Positions 15,988 to 25,122 are shown, counted from the stretch's first letter. The stretch is DNA of 64,000 nucleotides from Halomarinibacterium sp041392205 (GCA_041392205.1 JAWKMO010000004.1:124001-188000), one strand, 5' to 3'. The notes: generated by a model not told the origin, from the letters alone. A program made the numbers and translations.

Positions 15988-17037
15988 ATGAATACCATTC
16001 TTATTATTGAAGACGACATCGCATTACGAGAAAACACAGAAGAATTATTACAACTTGCTGGCTATCATGTGATAACTGCTCCTAATGGAAGAATAGGAAT
16101 TGAAAAAGCCCAAAAACAACTTCCCAATATAATTATTTGCGATATCATGATGCCCGAAGTCGATGGCTATGGCGTATTAGAAAAACTATCCCAACTAGAT
16201 AACACAAAACACATCCCATTTATTTTTTTATCTGCAAAAACGGAACATAAAGAAATTAGAAAAGGGATGGATCTTGGTGCAGACGATTATCTTACCAAAC
16301 CTTATGAAGAGGGAGAATTATTAAGTGCTATTGAAAGTAGATTGGCTAAAGCCGAAATTCTATCAAAGGCTACAAACACACCGTCTGTTTCAAATAATGA
16401 GGAGGATTCTTTGCGAAACCTAAATGAGTTAAAAAATTTTTTCGATGATAATGGCACCCTCCTAAATTTTGATAAAGGAGCCCTTATTTATTCAGAAACC
16501 CAACACTCCAACAATGTGTATTTAATTCTAAAAGGGATCGTAAAAACTCATAAAATGGATGAAAATGGGAAAGAACTTATTACCACATTATATAAACCCG
16601 ATGACTTTTTAGGGTTCACTTCTTTTGAAGAAAATATGCCCTATCAAGAATCTGCAACCGCTGTGGAAAATGTTGAAATGGCAGCTATTTCTAAACAAGA
16701 TTTAAAAGAAATTTTAGGGAAAAATAAAGATGTTACTTTAGAGTTGGTCAATGTTCTTACCGAAAACTTATCCGAAATAAAACAGCAACTACTCCAAATG
16801 GCCTATAGTTCTGTTAGAAAAAAAACGGCACAAACGATTTTACAATTTGTAAAAATCTTGAACAAAAAACCCCATGAAAGTATTAAAATTTCCCGATATG
16901 ATTTGGCAAACGTGGCAGGTATTGCCACCGAAAGCTTAATACGCACACTCTCTGGCTTCAAAAAAGAAGGTCTCATTGAAATTGAAGGAAGAAATATTCG
17001 TGTTTTGGACATAGCTTCACTTCAAAAAATGGAATAA
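15988..17037 (+). CDS. Response regulator: receiver domain fused to CRP/FNR-like DNA-binding domain
   Basis: A 349-residue fusion. Residues 1-120 form a receiver domain with the acidic pocket Glu8/Asp9, phospho-acceptor Asp52 (CDIMMPEVDG), and Lys in LTKPYEEGE. Residues about 145-260 form a cyclic-nucleotide-binding-type beta-roll (NNVYLILKGIVKTHKMD). Residues about 265-349 form a CRP-type winged helix with recognition helix NVAGIATESLIRTLSGFKKEGLI. The only cysteine seen near the receiver is Cys51, so there is no FNR-like iron-sulfur cluster and control should come through phosphorylation by the kinase just upstream. Its expected half-site, TGA/TCA, is the motif present in front of seven transcription units nearby. 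Confidence 0.9.
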   Translation: MNTILIIEDDIALRENTEELLQLAGYHVITAPNGRIGIEKAQKQLPNIIICDIMMPEVDGYGVLEKLSQLDNTKHIPFIFLSAKTEHKEIRKGMDLGADDYLTKPYEEGELLSAIESRLAKAEILSKATNTPSVSNNEEDSLRNLNELKNFFDDNGTLLNFDKGALIYSETQHSNNVYLILKGIVKTHKMDENGKELITTLYKPDDFLGFTSFEENMPYQESATAVENVEMAAISKQDLKEILGKNKDVTLELVNVLTENLSEIKQQLLQMAYSSVRKKTAQTILQFVKILNKKPHESIKISRYDLANVAGIATESLIRTLSGFKKEGLIEIEGRNIRVLDIASLQKME

Positions 17038-17045
17038 ATTCATAA

Positions 17046-17090
17046 ACTGATATTTATCATTCTTTCGACTACTTTCTCATTTTATTTTTG
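17046..17090 (+). promoter_or_regulatory. CRP/FNR-type operator and promoter of the second usp gene
   Basis: ACTGATATTTATCATT (17046-17061) is followed by TATTTTTG (17083-17090). Centre-to-box distance is 36.5 bp. The operator is close to the FNR consensus TTGAT-N4-ATCAA. Confidence 0.78.
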
Positions 17091-17108
17091 ACCTTGAAAG
17101 CAGAAAGA

Positions 17109-17948
17109 ATGCAACGAATCCTCATCCCAACAGATTTTTCTGAAAACTCGTGGAATGCGATACACTATGCTTTTGCTTTTTTTAAAGGAGAATCTTTAAA
17201 ATTTCATTTTTTACATGTGGGGTTTCAAGCGGTTGCCGAAAACTTAAACAAAGAGTTGCACACCCATGGGATCGCCCTTGCTACAAACCAAAGCAAAGGG
17301 GTTTTATCAAAACTAGCAGCGTTAGAAGATAGAGTTCAAAATTCTTTTCCCAATCATACACATCAATTGCATAGTCACTTTGAAAATTCCATGTTTGTAG
17401 ATGGGATTAGAAAAGCGATAAAAAAATGGGACATCGATTTAATTATTATGGGAACCAAAGGAGCTTCGGGGCTTAAAGAAGTTACTTTAGGAAGCCATGC
17501 GGGTGCCGTTATTACAAGGGTAAAATGTCCTACCCTTATTGTTCCAGAGAATGCTTTTTTTCAAAACCCTGCCACTATTGCCTTCCCAACAGATTATAAC
17601 TTGCCTTACAAGAGCAGAGTGATAACAACCTTAAAATCTTTTGCAACCTATCATCACTCGCTTATTAGGATCCTTAGAGTTGTAAAAAAAGGAGGAAATC
17701 TTGAGGAAGAACAAATTAAAAATAAAGAATACTTAAGCGATGTTCTTCAAAGTTCAGCACATAGTTTTCATTGGATAGAAAGCCCACAGCTTGAACAGGG
17801 TTTGCAAACTTTTGTAGATTCTATGGATATTAATATTATCGCTATGGTGGGTAAAAACCTAAATTTCTTTCAGCGATTATTATTTAAACCCAAAGTTGCC
17901 AAAATAAGCTACCATACCAAAATTCCTTTTTTGGTACTTCATGAATAA
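17109..17948 (+). CDS. Universal stress protein, two Usp domains (second degenerate)
   Basis: A 279-residue Usp-family protein starting MQRILIPTDFSENSWNAI. The first domain has the nucleotide-loop motif GTKGASGLKEVTLGSHAGAV near residues 118-137. The second half keeps the fold (TIAFPTDYNLPYKSRVI) but lacks the glycine-rich loop. The ATG at 17109 is chosen since the coding start upstream would lie on the promoter. It is probably a monocistronic unit from its own FNR-type promoter and is closely related to the next Usp and to the one at 21775. Confidence 0.87.
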   Translation: MQRILIPTDFSENSWNAIHYAFAFFKGESLKFHFLHVGFQAVAENLNKELHTHGIALATNQSKGVLSKLAALEDRVQNSFPNHTHQLHSHFENSMFVDGIRKAIKKWDIDLIIMGTKGASGLKEVTLGSHAGAVITRVKCPTLIVPENAFFQNPATIAFPTDYNLPYKSRVITTLKSFATYHHSLIRILRVVKKGGNLEEEQIKNKEYLSDVLQSSAHSFHWIESPQLEQGLQTFVDSMDINIIAMVGKNLNFFQRLLFKPKVAKISYHTKIPFLVLHE

Positions 17949-17972
17949 ATAGGGTTCATTTTTCGCATTAGT

Positions 17973-18017
17973 ACTGATAATTATCATTCTTTCTCATCTT
18001 ATTAAAGCATAGGTTTG
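17973..18017 (+). promoter_or_regulatory. CRP/FNR-type operator and promoter of the usp-endonuclease-nuclease operon
   Basis: ACTGATAATTATCATT (17973-17988), a perfect palindrome in TGATAATTATCA, is followed by TAGGTTTG (18010-18017), a full -7 match. Centre-to-box distance is 36.5 bp. Leader about 17 bases. Confidence 0.8.
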
Positions 18018-18038
18018 AATTGTAATACTATTATCGCC

Positions 18039-18887
18039 ATGAGAAAAGTTTTAATTCCAACAGATTTTTCAAGGAATGCTTGGGACGCCATTGCGTATGC
18101 GGTTGATTTATTTAAAAGGGAACCTTGCGAGTTTTATATTTTAAATGTTTATAGTCTTGCCGATTTTGCCACAGATAACCTGATGGTGCCTCAATTAGAT
18201 TCGAGTCTAGTCGATACCTTTAGGGAGAATTCTGAAAAAGGCCTCGATAAAACCTTAAAACGCCTTTCTTTTAGAGATGAAAGTGATATACACTCTTTTG
18301 TTGCCATCTCTCAGCAAAATGATCTTTTAGCGGCACTTAAAGAGATTGTTGCGTTAAAAGACATAGGACTTATAGTTATGGGTACTAAGGGAAGTACAGA
18401 CGCTCTCAATATTTCCTTTGGCAGTAATACTGTTGCTGTTATGGAAAAAATACGAAATTGTCCCGTTTTAGCGATTCCGAAAGGAACCGTGTTTAAATCG
18501 GTCACTGAAATAGTTTTTCCAACAAGTTTTAAAACACACTTCAAAAAAAGAGAATTAGATTACTTAATAGCTATTGCAAGAATCACCAACGCACCCATTC
18601 GCATACTCCATATTAATGAAGAAACAGCGTTAACAGATAAACAGCTTAACTTTAAGTCCTTACTTGAAGAATATTTTGATGTTTTGGAATATAGTTTTCA
18701 CTTTGTTGAGAGTAAAAATATTAATGAAGGAGTGGCCTTATTTATTCAAAGTCGAAACAGTGGCATGGTAGCTTTCATTAATAAAAAACACACCTTCTTT
18801 TCAACATTATTTTCAAAACCTTTAGTAAAAGAATTAGGACTCAACGCAAAAATACCCATACTAGCCCTCCACGATTTTAGAAATTAA
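18039..18887 (+). CDS. Universal stress protein, two Usp domains (second degenerate)
   Basis: A 282-residue Usp protein starting MRKVLIPTDFSRNAWDAI, with the loop GTKGSTDALNISFGSNTVAV in the first domain and a degenerate second domain. Layout and C-terminus (IPILALHDF) match the preceding paralogue, so the two probably arose by tandem duplication. It is the first gene of an operon with the ATP-cone/endonuclease fusion (3 bp downstream) and the beta-CASP nuclease. Driven by the FNR-type promoter at 17973. Confidence 0.87.
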   Translation: MRKVLIPTDFSRNAWDAIAYAVDLFKREPCEFYILNVYSLADFATDNLMVPQLDSSLVDTFRENSEKGLDKTLKRLSFRDESDIHSFVAISQQNDLLAALKEIVALKDIGLIVMGTKGSTDALNISFGSNTVAVMEKIRNCPVLAIPKGTVFKSVTEIVFPTSFKTHFKKRELDYLIAIARITNAPIRILHINEETALTDKQLNFKSLLEEYFDVLEYSFHFVESKNINEGVALFIQSRNSGMVAFINKKHTFFSTLFSKPLVKELGLNAKIPILALHDFRN

Positions 18888-18890
18888 TCT

Positions 18891-19718
18891 ATGGATACCG
18901 CTAATTTTGATATTGTAAAATCGTCTGGAAAAGTGGTGAAATTTTCCATGGAAAAACTCCAAAATTCTTTGCAAAGAAGTGGCTCCGATGCGAAAACCAT
19001 TCAACAAATTATAAACACCGTAAGGGATGAGTTGTATCAAGGGATTTCCACCAAAGAAATTTATAATAGAGCCTTTGCATTACTCAAAAAAAAGAAATCC
19101 ATTTTTGCTTCTAAATACAAATTGAAAAAAGCCATTTATGAGTTAGGACCTACCGGATTTCCTTTTGAGCGTTTTGTGGGTTCTTTATTAGAATACTCTG
19201 GATATGACGTTAAAGTGGGACAGATAATCCCTGGAAAATGTGTTAGTCATGAAGTAGATGTTGTGGCACATAAAAAGGAACAACATATTGTAGCTGAATG
19301 TAAATTTCATAGTGATCCCAGCAGAAAATGTGATGTAAAAGTACCCCTCTATATCCATTCGCGATATCAAGATATCTTAGGCTATAAAGGAAAAGAAATA
19401 CCCAATGAGGGTTGGGTGGTGACAAACACACAATTTACAAAAGAGGCATTAAGCTATGGTATTTGTGCAGGATTGTTTTTACTAAGCTGGGATTTTCCAA
19501 AAAACGACGGATTAAAAGATAGAATAGATAGATTAGGCTTATATCCCATTACCGTTTCTACATTGCTTACCAATAGGGAAAAAACATTTTTATTAAGTAG
19601 AGACATTGTTTTATGTAGGCAATTGCATAAGGATAATTTTTATTTGGACCATTTGGGTATTTCTGAAAACCGAAAAGAACGAATTTTAAAAGAGGTCGCT
19701 ATGCTTTGTAATTTCTAA
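18891..19718 (+). CDS. ATP-cone domain fused to an Mrr-like restriction endonuclease fold
   Basis: A 275-residue two-domain protein. Residues 1-90 are an ATP-cone domain (IVKSSGKVVKFSMEKLQNSL and ISTKEIYNRAFALLKKK), the nucleotide-sensing module otherwise known from ribonucleotide reductase and NrdR. Residues 91-215 are a PD-(D/E)xK nuclease domain with Glu93, Asp123 (EVDVVA) and the E-x-K pair Glu136/Lys138 (AECKFH), as in Mrr-type endonucleases. About 60 further residues carry basic helices. It lies between a Usp gene and a beta-CASP nuclease gene with 3-bp spacers, so it is part of the low-oxygen regulon. Nucleotide-gated DNA or RNA cleavage is a reasonable hypothesis, not established. Confidence 0.8.
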   Translation: MDTANFDIVKSSGKVVKFSMEKLQNSLQRSGSDAKTIQQIINTVRDELYQGISTKEIYNRAFALLKKKKSIFASKYKLKKAIYELGPTGFPFERFVGSLLEYSGYDVKVGQIIPGKCVSHEVDVVAHKKEQHIVAECKFHSDPSRKCDVKVPLYIHSRYQDILGYKGKEIPNEGWVVTNTQFTKEALSYGICAGLFLLSWDFPKNDGLKDRIDRLGLYPITVSTLLTNREKTFLLSRDIVLCRQLHKDNFYLDHLGISENRKERILKEVAMLCNF

Positions 19719-19721
19719 CTC

Positions 19722-21092
19722 ATGCGAAAAGCAAAAATACATTTCTTAGGTGCTTCAGGAACCGTTACAGGATCTAAGTTTGTTATGGAAACTCCCGAAA
19801 TTAATCTTATGATTGATTGTGGTGTTTTTCAGGGTTTAAAGGAACTTAGACTGCATAACTGGGAAGCTATTCCTTTTGATGTTTCAACTTTAGATTATGT
19901 GTTGCTTACCCATGGACATTTAGATCATTGCGGTTACCTTCCTAGGCTTATTATGCAGGGCTTTCAGGGTAAAATTTTAGGAACACCTCCTACCTTGGCT
20001 ATTGCTGAAATTATATTGCGTGACAGTGCTAAAATACACGAAGAGGAAGCAGAACGAGCCAATAAAGAAGGCTACTCTTCTCACAATCCTGCAGTGCCAT
20101 TTTATACTTTGGATGACGTTTTAAGAACCTTGCCAAAATTTGAAAGCACCCCTAAAGAAACTTGGATCCCTCTTTCAGAACATATAAAATGTCGCTTTAT
20201 GTATAATGGGCATATTATTGGATCTACATTCATAGAGCTTCAAATTTTTGAAAAAACTTTTGTCTTTTCGGGAGATATAGGAAGAAAACAAGATTACTTA
20301 CTGTATCCACCAAAGAAACCTCGATGGGCAGATTATCTTTTTATGGAAAGCACCTATGGAAATAAATTACACCCAAAAGAAAGTGTTTCAGAAAAATTAA
20401 CCGAATTAATAAACACTACAATTTACAATAGGGGAACGCTTATTATTCCATCGTTTGCTGTGGAACGGTTACAGGTGTTAATGTATTTACTGTGGAAGTT
20501 GTATCAACAAAATGCCATACCCAATATTCCCATATTTGTGGATAGTCCCATGGGAAATAATGTGACCCATATTTTTGAACAATTTCCACAGTGGCATAAA
20601 TTGAATACGCAAGAAATTCATGCCCTTAAAAGCCGAATGAACATAGTTACCTCTTATAAAGAAACTTGGGAAATTATAGATAATCCAAGACCCAAGGTCG
20701 TAATAGCGGGTAGTGGCATGGTTACAGGAGGGCGAGTTTTAACCTATTTGAAACAATGCATCGATGATCCTGTAACGACTATTTTATTAGTAGGATTTCA
20801 AGCAGAAGGTACTAGAGGTAGGCAGCTTTTGGAAGGAGCTCATGAAATTAAATTTTTTGGAAAATACTACCCTGTTAAAGCAAAGGTTCATCACTTGGAA
20901 AGTTTGTCGGCGCATGCCGATCAAACCTATCTATTGGATTGGGTGAAGGATATAAAAAACATCCCCGAAACGGTATTTTTAATTCACGGCGAACCCACTT
21001 CTAGTGACGCATTAAGAGTAAAAATTAAAAACACCTATGGTTGGAAAGTGCACCTTCCAAAGCTTTACGAAACAATAGAACTATTTCTTTAA
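19722..21092 (+). CDS. Metallo-beta-lactamase/beta-CASP family nuclease
   Basis: A 456-residue protein of the CPSF73-like beta-CASP group. It has the zinc motif THGHLDHCG (HxHxDH at residues 64-69), later metal residues in FSGDIGR, the beta-CASP insert with DSPMG and a VIAGSGMVTGGR motif, and LSAHADQ plus FLIHGEP near the C-terminus. Bacterial homologues (for example TTHA0252) are RNA-degrading exo/endonucleases. It is coupled with the ATP-cone/endonuclease gene 3 bp upstream. An RNA-processing role under low oxygen or stationary conditions is inferred from the shared operon. Confidence 0.9.
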   Translation: MRKAKIHFLGASGTVTGSKFVMETPEINLMIDCGVFQGLKELRLHNWEAIPFDVSTLDYVLLTHGHLDHCGYLPRLIMQGFQGKILGTPPTLAIAEIILRDSAKIHEEEAERANKEGYSSHNPAVPFYTLDDVLRTLPKFESTPKETWIPLSEHIKCRFMYNGHIIGSTFIELQIFEKTFVFSGDIGRKQDYLLYPPKKPRWADYLFMESTYGNKLHPKESVSEKLTELINTTIYNRGTLIIPSFAVERLQVLMYLLWKLYQQNAIPNIPIFVDSPMGNNVTHIFEQFPQWHKLNTQEIHALKSRMNIVTSYKETWEIIDNPRPKVVIAGSGMVTGGRVLTYLKQCIDDPVTTILLVGFQAEGTRGRQLLEGAHEIKFFGKYYPVKAKVHHLESLSAHADQTYLLDWVKDIKNIPETVFLIHGEPTSSDALRVKIKNTYGWKVHLPKLYETIELFL

Positions 21093-21144
21093 TAATTTTT
21101 AAAATGAATAGTGCAAACGAGTTAAATAATTAAAAATTCATGAT

Positions 21145-21774
21145 ATGAAAAAATTGGCCCTCTTACTACTCGCTCCATTTTTGGTAGCCTGTTCTTCAAC
21201 AAGGTTAATAGATCAATGGAAAAGCTCTGAAACTCCTGTATATGAGGCTCATAAAATTTTAGTAATTGGAATGAGTTCTCAAACTGAGGTACGCAGAAAT
21301 TTTGAAGAAATTCTTTCGGCATCTTTAGAAAAAGAAGGTATTGTTGCCGTACGAAGTATCGATTTTTTTGAAAATGTTTTTCAAGTGGAAGAAAAAACGG
21401 AAAAAGAAATGGATTTAATAGAAAATTCTTTGCTTGAGGCAGGATTTGATAGTGTGTTGTTTTCAAAAGTGACAGGTTCGGAAGAAAAGGTAACGATGAC
21501 GCAAGCGATATCGAATTTCTCAAGCGAATTCCTGAACTTCAAGGAATATTATGTAGAAAACCAAAATGTTTATACTTCAAGACAAACAGAGAGTTATAAA
21601 GTATTTCATACAGAAACCACCGTATTTTGTATCTGTGAAGGCAAAGAAAGAGAACTTCTTTGGAAAGGTAAGATCGATTTGGTAGGACCAGAAAAGTCTA
21701 ACAAAGCCATTAAAGAGTATGTCCGTGTATTAATTAAATCTCTTAAGCAAAGTGAAATTGTTATTGTGGAGTAA
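21145..21774 (+). CDS. Lipoprotein of unknown function
   Basis: A 209-residue protein with a lipobox (APFLVAC, Cys16) followed by SSTRLIDQWKS, an opening that resembles DUF4136-type lipoproteins. The rest contains an alpha/beta pattern (HKILVIGMSSQTEVRRNFEEIL) and a region starting GFDSVLFSKVTG. A periplasmic-facing lipid anchor is predicted. It lies 52 bp after the beta-CASP gene and ends convergently against the usp gene on the other strand with no gap, so readthrough or antisense overlap of transcripts is likely. Confidence 0.7.
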   Translation: MKKLALLLLAPFLVACSSTRLIDQWKSSETPVYEAHKILVIGMSSQTEVRRNFEEILSASLEKEGIVAVRSIDFFENVFQVEEKTEKEMDLIENSLLEAGFDSVLFSKVTGSEEKVTMTQAISNFSSEFLNFKEYYVENQNVYTSRQTESYKVFHTETTVFCICEGKERELLWKGKIDLVGPEKSNKAIKEYVRVLIKSLKQSEIVIVE

Positions 21775-22587
21775 CTATTTTAACACTAATAAAGGAACTC
21801 GGCTCTCATAACTTAGTTGTGGCGTATCTGTTCCCGAAAAAATCCGTTCAAAAAAGGATTTAGGTTTTATAAAAATTGCGTGCATATCTACCGAAAATAA
21901 TTGCTCAAAACTACTTACAGCTTCTGGGGTTGGTACAGCTTCAATAGCGTGGTATTTTATTTCAGAAAAATCACTTAAAATAGGGCTATGGGGCATTTGT
22001 TTGGTGGTGTCAAGTTGCAACACTTGTAAAGAAACCTTATTTCCTTTTATCATGTCACCAATGGGCGATAAGGCCTCTGGATGTATATCGTCTTCTTCTT
22101 TTAATGTAAATAGTAAAGATGCAAATCCGTTAAATGTATAATTTTCTGGAATAACCAGAATAGGATGTTGCACATTACGAATCACTTTTAAAGTGTTGCT
22201 GCCAAAGAGTACTTCGTCTGCGCCAGTAGCACCGTTGGTACCCATTATAATAAGTTCAATATTTTTGGAATGAATTATTTGCTGAATCGCATCAACAAAA
22301 ACATCAAAATCAAAAATGCCTTCAAAAGTAAACGATTCTGAAGCATATTTTTTTGAATATGCCCCCACCAATGCATCTAATTGTTTTTTATTGTCTTGTG
22401 CAATCGAGGCATAGATAGTACTATCAATAGGGGAGGCAGTATAAATATCGCTGGAAACAAATTCAGACGGTTTTTGGACGTTCAAAAAGTAAAATTCACA
22501 AGTTTTTCCTTTAAAGAAATCCATGGCATAATTAATAGCATTTAAGGAATTTTTCGAAAAATCGGTGGGCAAAAGAATACGTCTCAT
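21775..22587 (-). CDS. Universal stress protein, two Usp domains (second degenerate)
   Basis: A 270-residue Usp protein starting MRRILLPTDFSKNSLNAI, with the glycine loop GTNGATGADEVLFGSNTLKV (about residues 113-132) in the first domain and a degenerate second one. ATG 22587 is preferred over the GTG before it. It is transcribed away from ccoI from its own FNR-type promoter at 22606-22650. The fourth Usp paralogue in this island. Confidence 0.87.
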   Translation of the reverse strand: MRRILLPTDFSKNSLNAINYAMDFFKGKTCEFYFLNVQKPSEFVSSDIYTASPIDSTIYASIAQDNKKQLDALVGAYSKKYASESFTFEGIFDFDVFVDAIQQIIHSKNIELIIMGTNGATGADEVLFGSNTLKVIRNVQHPILVIPENYTFNGFASLLFTLKEEDDIHPEALSPIGDMIKGNKVSLQVLQLDTTKQMPHSPILSDFSEIKYHAIEAVPTPEAVSSFEQLFSVDMHAIFIKPKSFFERIFSGTDTPQLSYESRVPLLVLK

Positions 22588-22605
22588 CACATTTAAATTT
22601 AACTA

Positions 22606-22650
22606 TAAAGATACACTCGTTTTTACTCTTTTTAAATGATTTTGCTCAGT
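22606..22650 (-). promoter_or_regulatory. CRP/FNR-type operator and promoter of the fourth usp gene
   Basis: On the minus strand ACTGAGCAAAATCATT (22650-22635) is followed by TATCTTTA (22613-22606). Centre-to-box distance is 36.5 bp. It lies back to back with the ccoI operator; the two operator centres are 32 bp apart, about three helical turns. Confidence 0.75.
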
Positions 22651-22666
22651 TTGGGAAAACTTTATT

Positions 22667-22711
22667 ACTGATATATGTCATTTATTAATAAAATGATTCA
22701 AAGCATTTTTG
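22667..22711 (+). promoter_or_regulatory. CRP/FNR-type operator and promoter of ccoI
   Basis: ACTGATATATGTCATT (22667-22682) is followed by CATTTTTG (22704-22711), which matches the -7 element except for C in the first position. Centre-to-box distance is 36.5 bp. Confidence 0.75.
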
Positions 22712-22737
22712 CGAAGAAATTATAACGAGTTATCGCT

Positions 22738-25110
22738 ATGCCCAATTGCTTCCATTGTGGAGATTCTTGTAAAGAAGTAATACTACACAAAGAAAAAACC
22801 TTTTGTTGTCAAGGCTGTGTTACTGTTTTTGATATTTTAAATGACCACGATCTTTCCTATTATTACGAATTAGAAAAAAACCCAGGGATTTCGCCTAACG
22901 AGATTGCCAGTAAATTTGACTTTCTAGAAAACCCCTCGATTGTTGACAAACTACTAGAATTTAATGATGGAAACACACAAGTTGTTTCATTTTTAATTCC
23001 CTCCATTCATTGTAGTTCGTGCATTTGGGTTTTGGAAAACTTACAAAAGCTATCAAAAGGGGTTCGAACCTCGCAAGTCGATTTTCCAAAGAAAACAGTT
23101 CGAATTACTTTTGCTGCGGATGCACTTTCCCTTAAAGAATTGGTCACCCTTTTAACAAAAATAGGGTACGAACCCTATATCTCTTTAGACAGTTTAGCTT
23201 CCAAAAAGCGAACGATAAACAATACACTTATTTACCAATTAGGGGTCGCGGGATTTGCTTTTGGAAATGTCATGTTTCTCTCATTTCCCGAATATTTTCA
23301 AGTAGAAGAATTCTGGTTAGAAAAATTTAAACACCTATTTCGTTGGCTTATGTTTGCCTTTTCCCTTCCTGTGGTATTTTACTCGGGGAAAGGGTATTTT
23401 ATTTCGGCCTATAAAGGACTTCGATCCAAAATATTAAATATAGACGTTCCTATTGCCTTAGGAATTTCTGTACTATTTATTAGAAGCACACTGGAAATTA
23501 GCCTGAATTGGGGTTCGGGGTTTTTTGACAGTCTTACCGGATTGGTTTTTTTCCTTTTAATGGGTAAATTTTTTCAGCAAAAAACCTATTCCTATCTCTC
23601 TTTTGAAAGGGATTACAAATCGTATTTCCCAATTGCCATTACCCGACTTTCAAAAGAGAACAAAGAAGAACAAGTTCCTATTTATGACGTAAAACAAGGC
23701 GATCGATTACTTATTCGGAATAAAGAACTCCTCCCTGTAGACGCTATTTTATTGAAAGGGAATGCCCTTATAGATTATAGTTTTGTTACCGGAGAAGCAG
23801 TGCCTGTACCCAAAATAACTGGTGATAAACTTTTTGCGGGGGGTAGACAGGAAGGCACAATGATAGAAGTTGAAGTTTTAAAAGAAGTGGCGCAAAGTTA
23901 CTTAACACAATTATGGAGCAATGAGGTTTTTACCACTAATAAGCAACATTTGTTTGAACCACTCATAAATAAAATTAGTAAGCATTTTACCATAAGTGTG
24001 CTTTCCATTGCCTTTATAGCTGGGTTCTTTTGGTTTGTGGTAGATGTTTCAAAAGTATTTCAGGTGGTAACAGCGGTACTCATCGTGGCATGTCCATGTG
24101 CTATTGCACTGGCAACACCTTTCACTTTGGGTAATTTGTTGCGCCTCTTCGGAAGAAATAAATTCTATGTAAAAGATGCTTATATCATTGAACAAATGGA
24201 ACAAGTAGATACGATTGTTTTTGATAAAACTGGCACCCTAACTACCCACGCTAAAAGTAAGATATTTTATGAAGGAATTCCTTTAACAGAAGAAGAATCC
24301 ACCCTACTTACCAGTTCCCTTAGAGCGTCCAATCACCCTTTAAGTAGGGCATTGTATGATATTTTAAATAAAAATAACATCACCGTTCTTGATTCTTTTG
24401 AAGAAGTTACGGGAAAAGGAATTCTCGCTAGTCATAAAAACCAACAAATAAAGATAGGATCTTCCGCCTTTGTTGAGGGAAACACTACTATGGATGAAGC
24501 AAATAAAACTTCGGTGTATGTAAGCAGTAACCAGCATTTTAAAGGGCGGTATGTTTTTCAAAATACCTATCGAGAGGGACTTGCAGAGGTATTTAGTGAG
24601 GTATCAAAAACGTATGGGATTATTATTTTAAGTGGGGATAATGATGGGGAACGTGGACGTTTAGAAATGATACTCCCAAAGAATGCAGCGCTACATTTTA
24701 ATCAGAAACCCGATGATAAACTTCAGTTTATAAAAAATTTACAAAAAGAAGGGAAGAAAGTGATGATGGTAGGGGATGGTTTAAACGATGCAGGAGCCCT
24801 CGCACAAAGTGATGTAGGAATTGTTATTTCGGAAAATATTAATGTGTTTTCGCCTGCCTGTGATGGTATTTTGGATGCATCAAATTTTGCGCAATTATCT
24901 AAATTTTTAAGGATTTCTAAAAAAGGAATGAAGGTTATAAAATGGAGTTTTCTCCTATCATTAGGGTACAATCTGGTTGGGCTGGGATTTGCCGTTTCGG
25001 GCCACCTTTCTCCTGTAGTTGCGGCTATATTAATGCCTGTAAGCTCTATTAGTATTGTACTATTTACAACCCTTGCTACTTATTTTATAGGAAAGCATTT
25101 TTTTAAATAA
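22738..25110 (+). CDS. ccoI: Copper-exporting P1B-type ATPase for cbb3 oxidase assembly
   Basis: A 790-residue heavy-metal P-type ATPase of the CcoI/FixI group, needed to supply copper to the CuB site of cbb3 oxidase. It opens with a cysteine-rich metal-binding segment (CFHCGDSC, then CCQGC), typical of the FixI type. Next come an HMA-like domain with CSSC (about residue 97-100), eight predicted membrane segments, the metal channel motif CPC in VACPCAIALATP, the phosphorylation motif DKTGTLT, and the hinge GDGLNDAGAL. It precedes ccoS and ccoNO by less than 300 bp and has its own FNR-type promoter. Confidence 0.95.
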   Translation: MPNCFHCGDSCKEVILHKEKTFCCQGCVTVFDILNDHDLSYYYELEKNPGISPNEIASKFDFLENPSIVDKLLEFNDGNTQVVSFLIPSIHCSSCIWVLENLQKLSKGVRTSQVDFPKKTVRITFAADALSLKELVTLLTKIGYEPYISLDSLASKKRTINNTLIYQLGVAGFAFGNVMFLSFPEYFQVEEFWLEKFKHLFRWLMFAFSLPVVFYSGKGYFISAYKGLRSKILNIDVPIALGISVLFIRSTLEISLNWGSGFFDSLTGLVFFLLMGKFFQQKTYSYLSFERDYKSYFPIAITRLSKENKEEQVPIYDVKQGDRLLIRNKELLPVDAILLKGNALIDYSFVTGEAVPVPKITGDKLFAGGRQEGTMIEVEVLKEVAQSYLTQLWSNEVFTTNKQHLFEPLINKISKHFTISVLSIAFIAGFFWFVVDVSKVFQVVTAVLIVACPCAIALATPFTLGNLLRLFGRNKFYVKDAYIIEQMEQVDTIVFDKTGTLTTHAKSKIFYEGIPLTEEESTLLTSSLRASNHPLSRALYDILNKNNITVLDSFEEVTGKGILASHKNQQIKIGSSAFVEGNTTMDEANKTSVYVSSNQHFKGRYVFQNTYREGLAEVFSEVSKTYGIIILSGDNDGERGRLEMILPKNAALHFNQKPDDKLQFIKNLQKEGKKVMMVGDGLNDAGALAQSDVGIVISENINVFSPACDGILDASNFAQLSKFLRISKKGMKVIKWSFLLSLGYNLVGLGFAVSGHLSPVVAAILMPVSSISIVLFTTLATYFIGKHFFK

Positions 25111-25122
25111 TAATAATTACAA

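Noticed and set aside
21122..21523. 133-codon minus-strand frame opposite the lipoprotein gene
   Set aside because: The plus-strand gene has a clear lipobox and context; the reverse frame is a low-complexity shadow.
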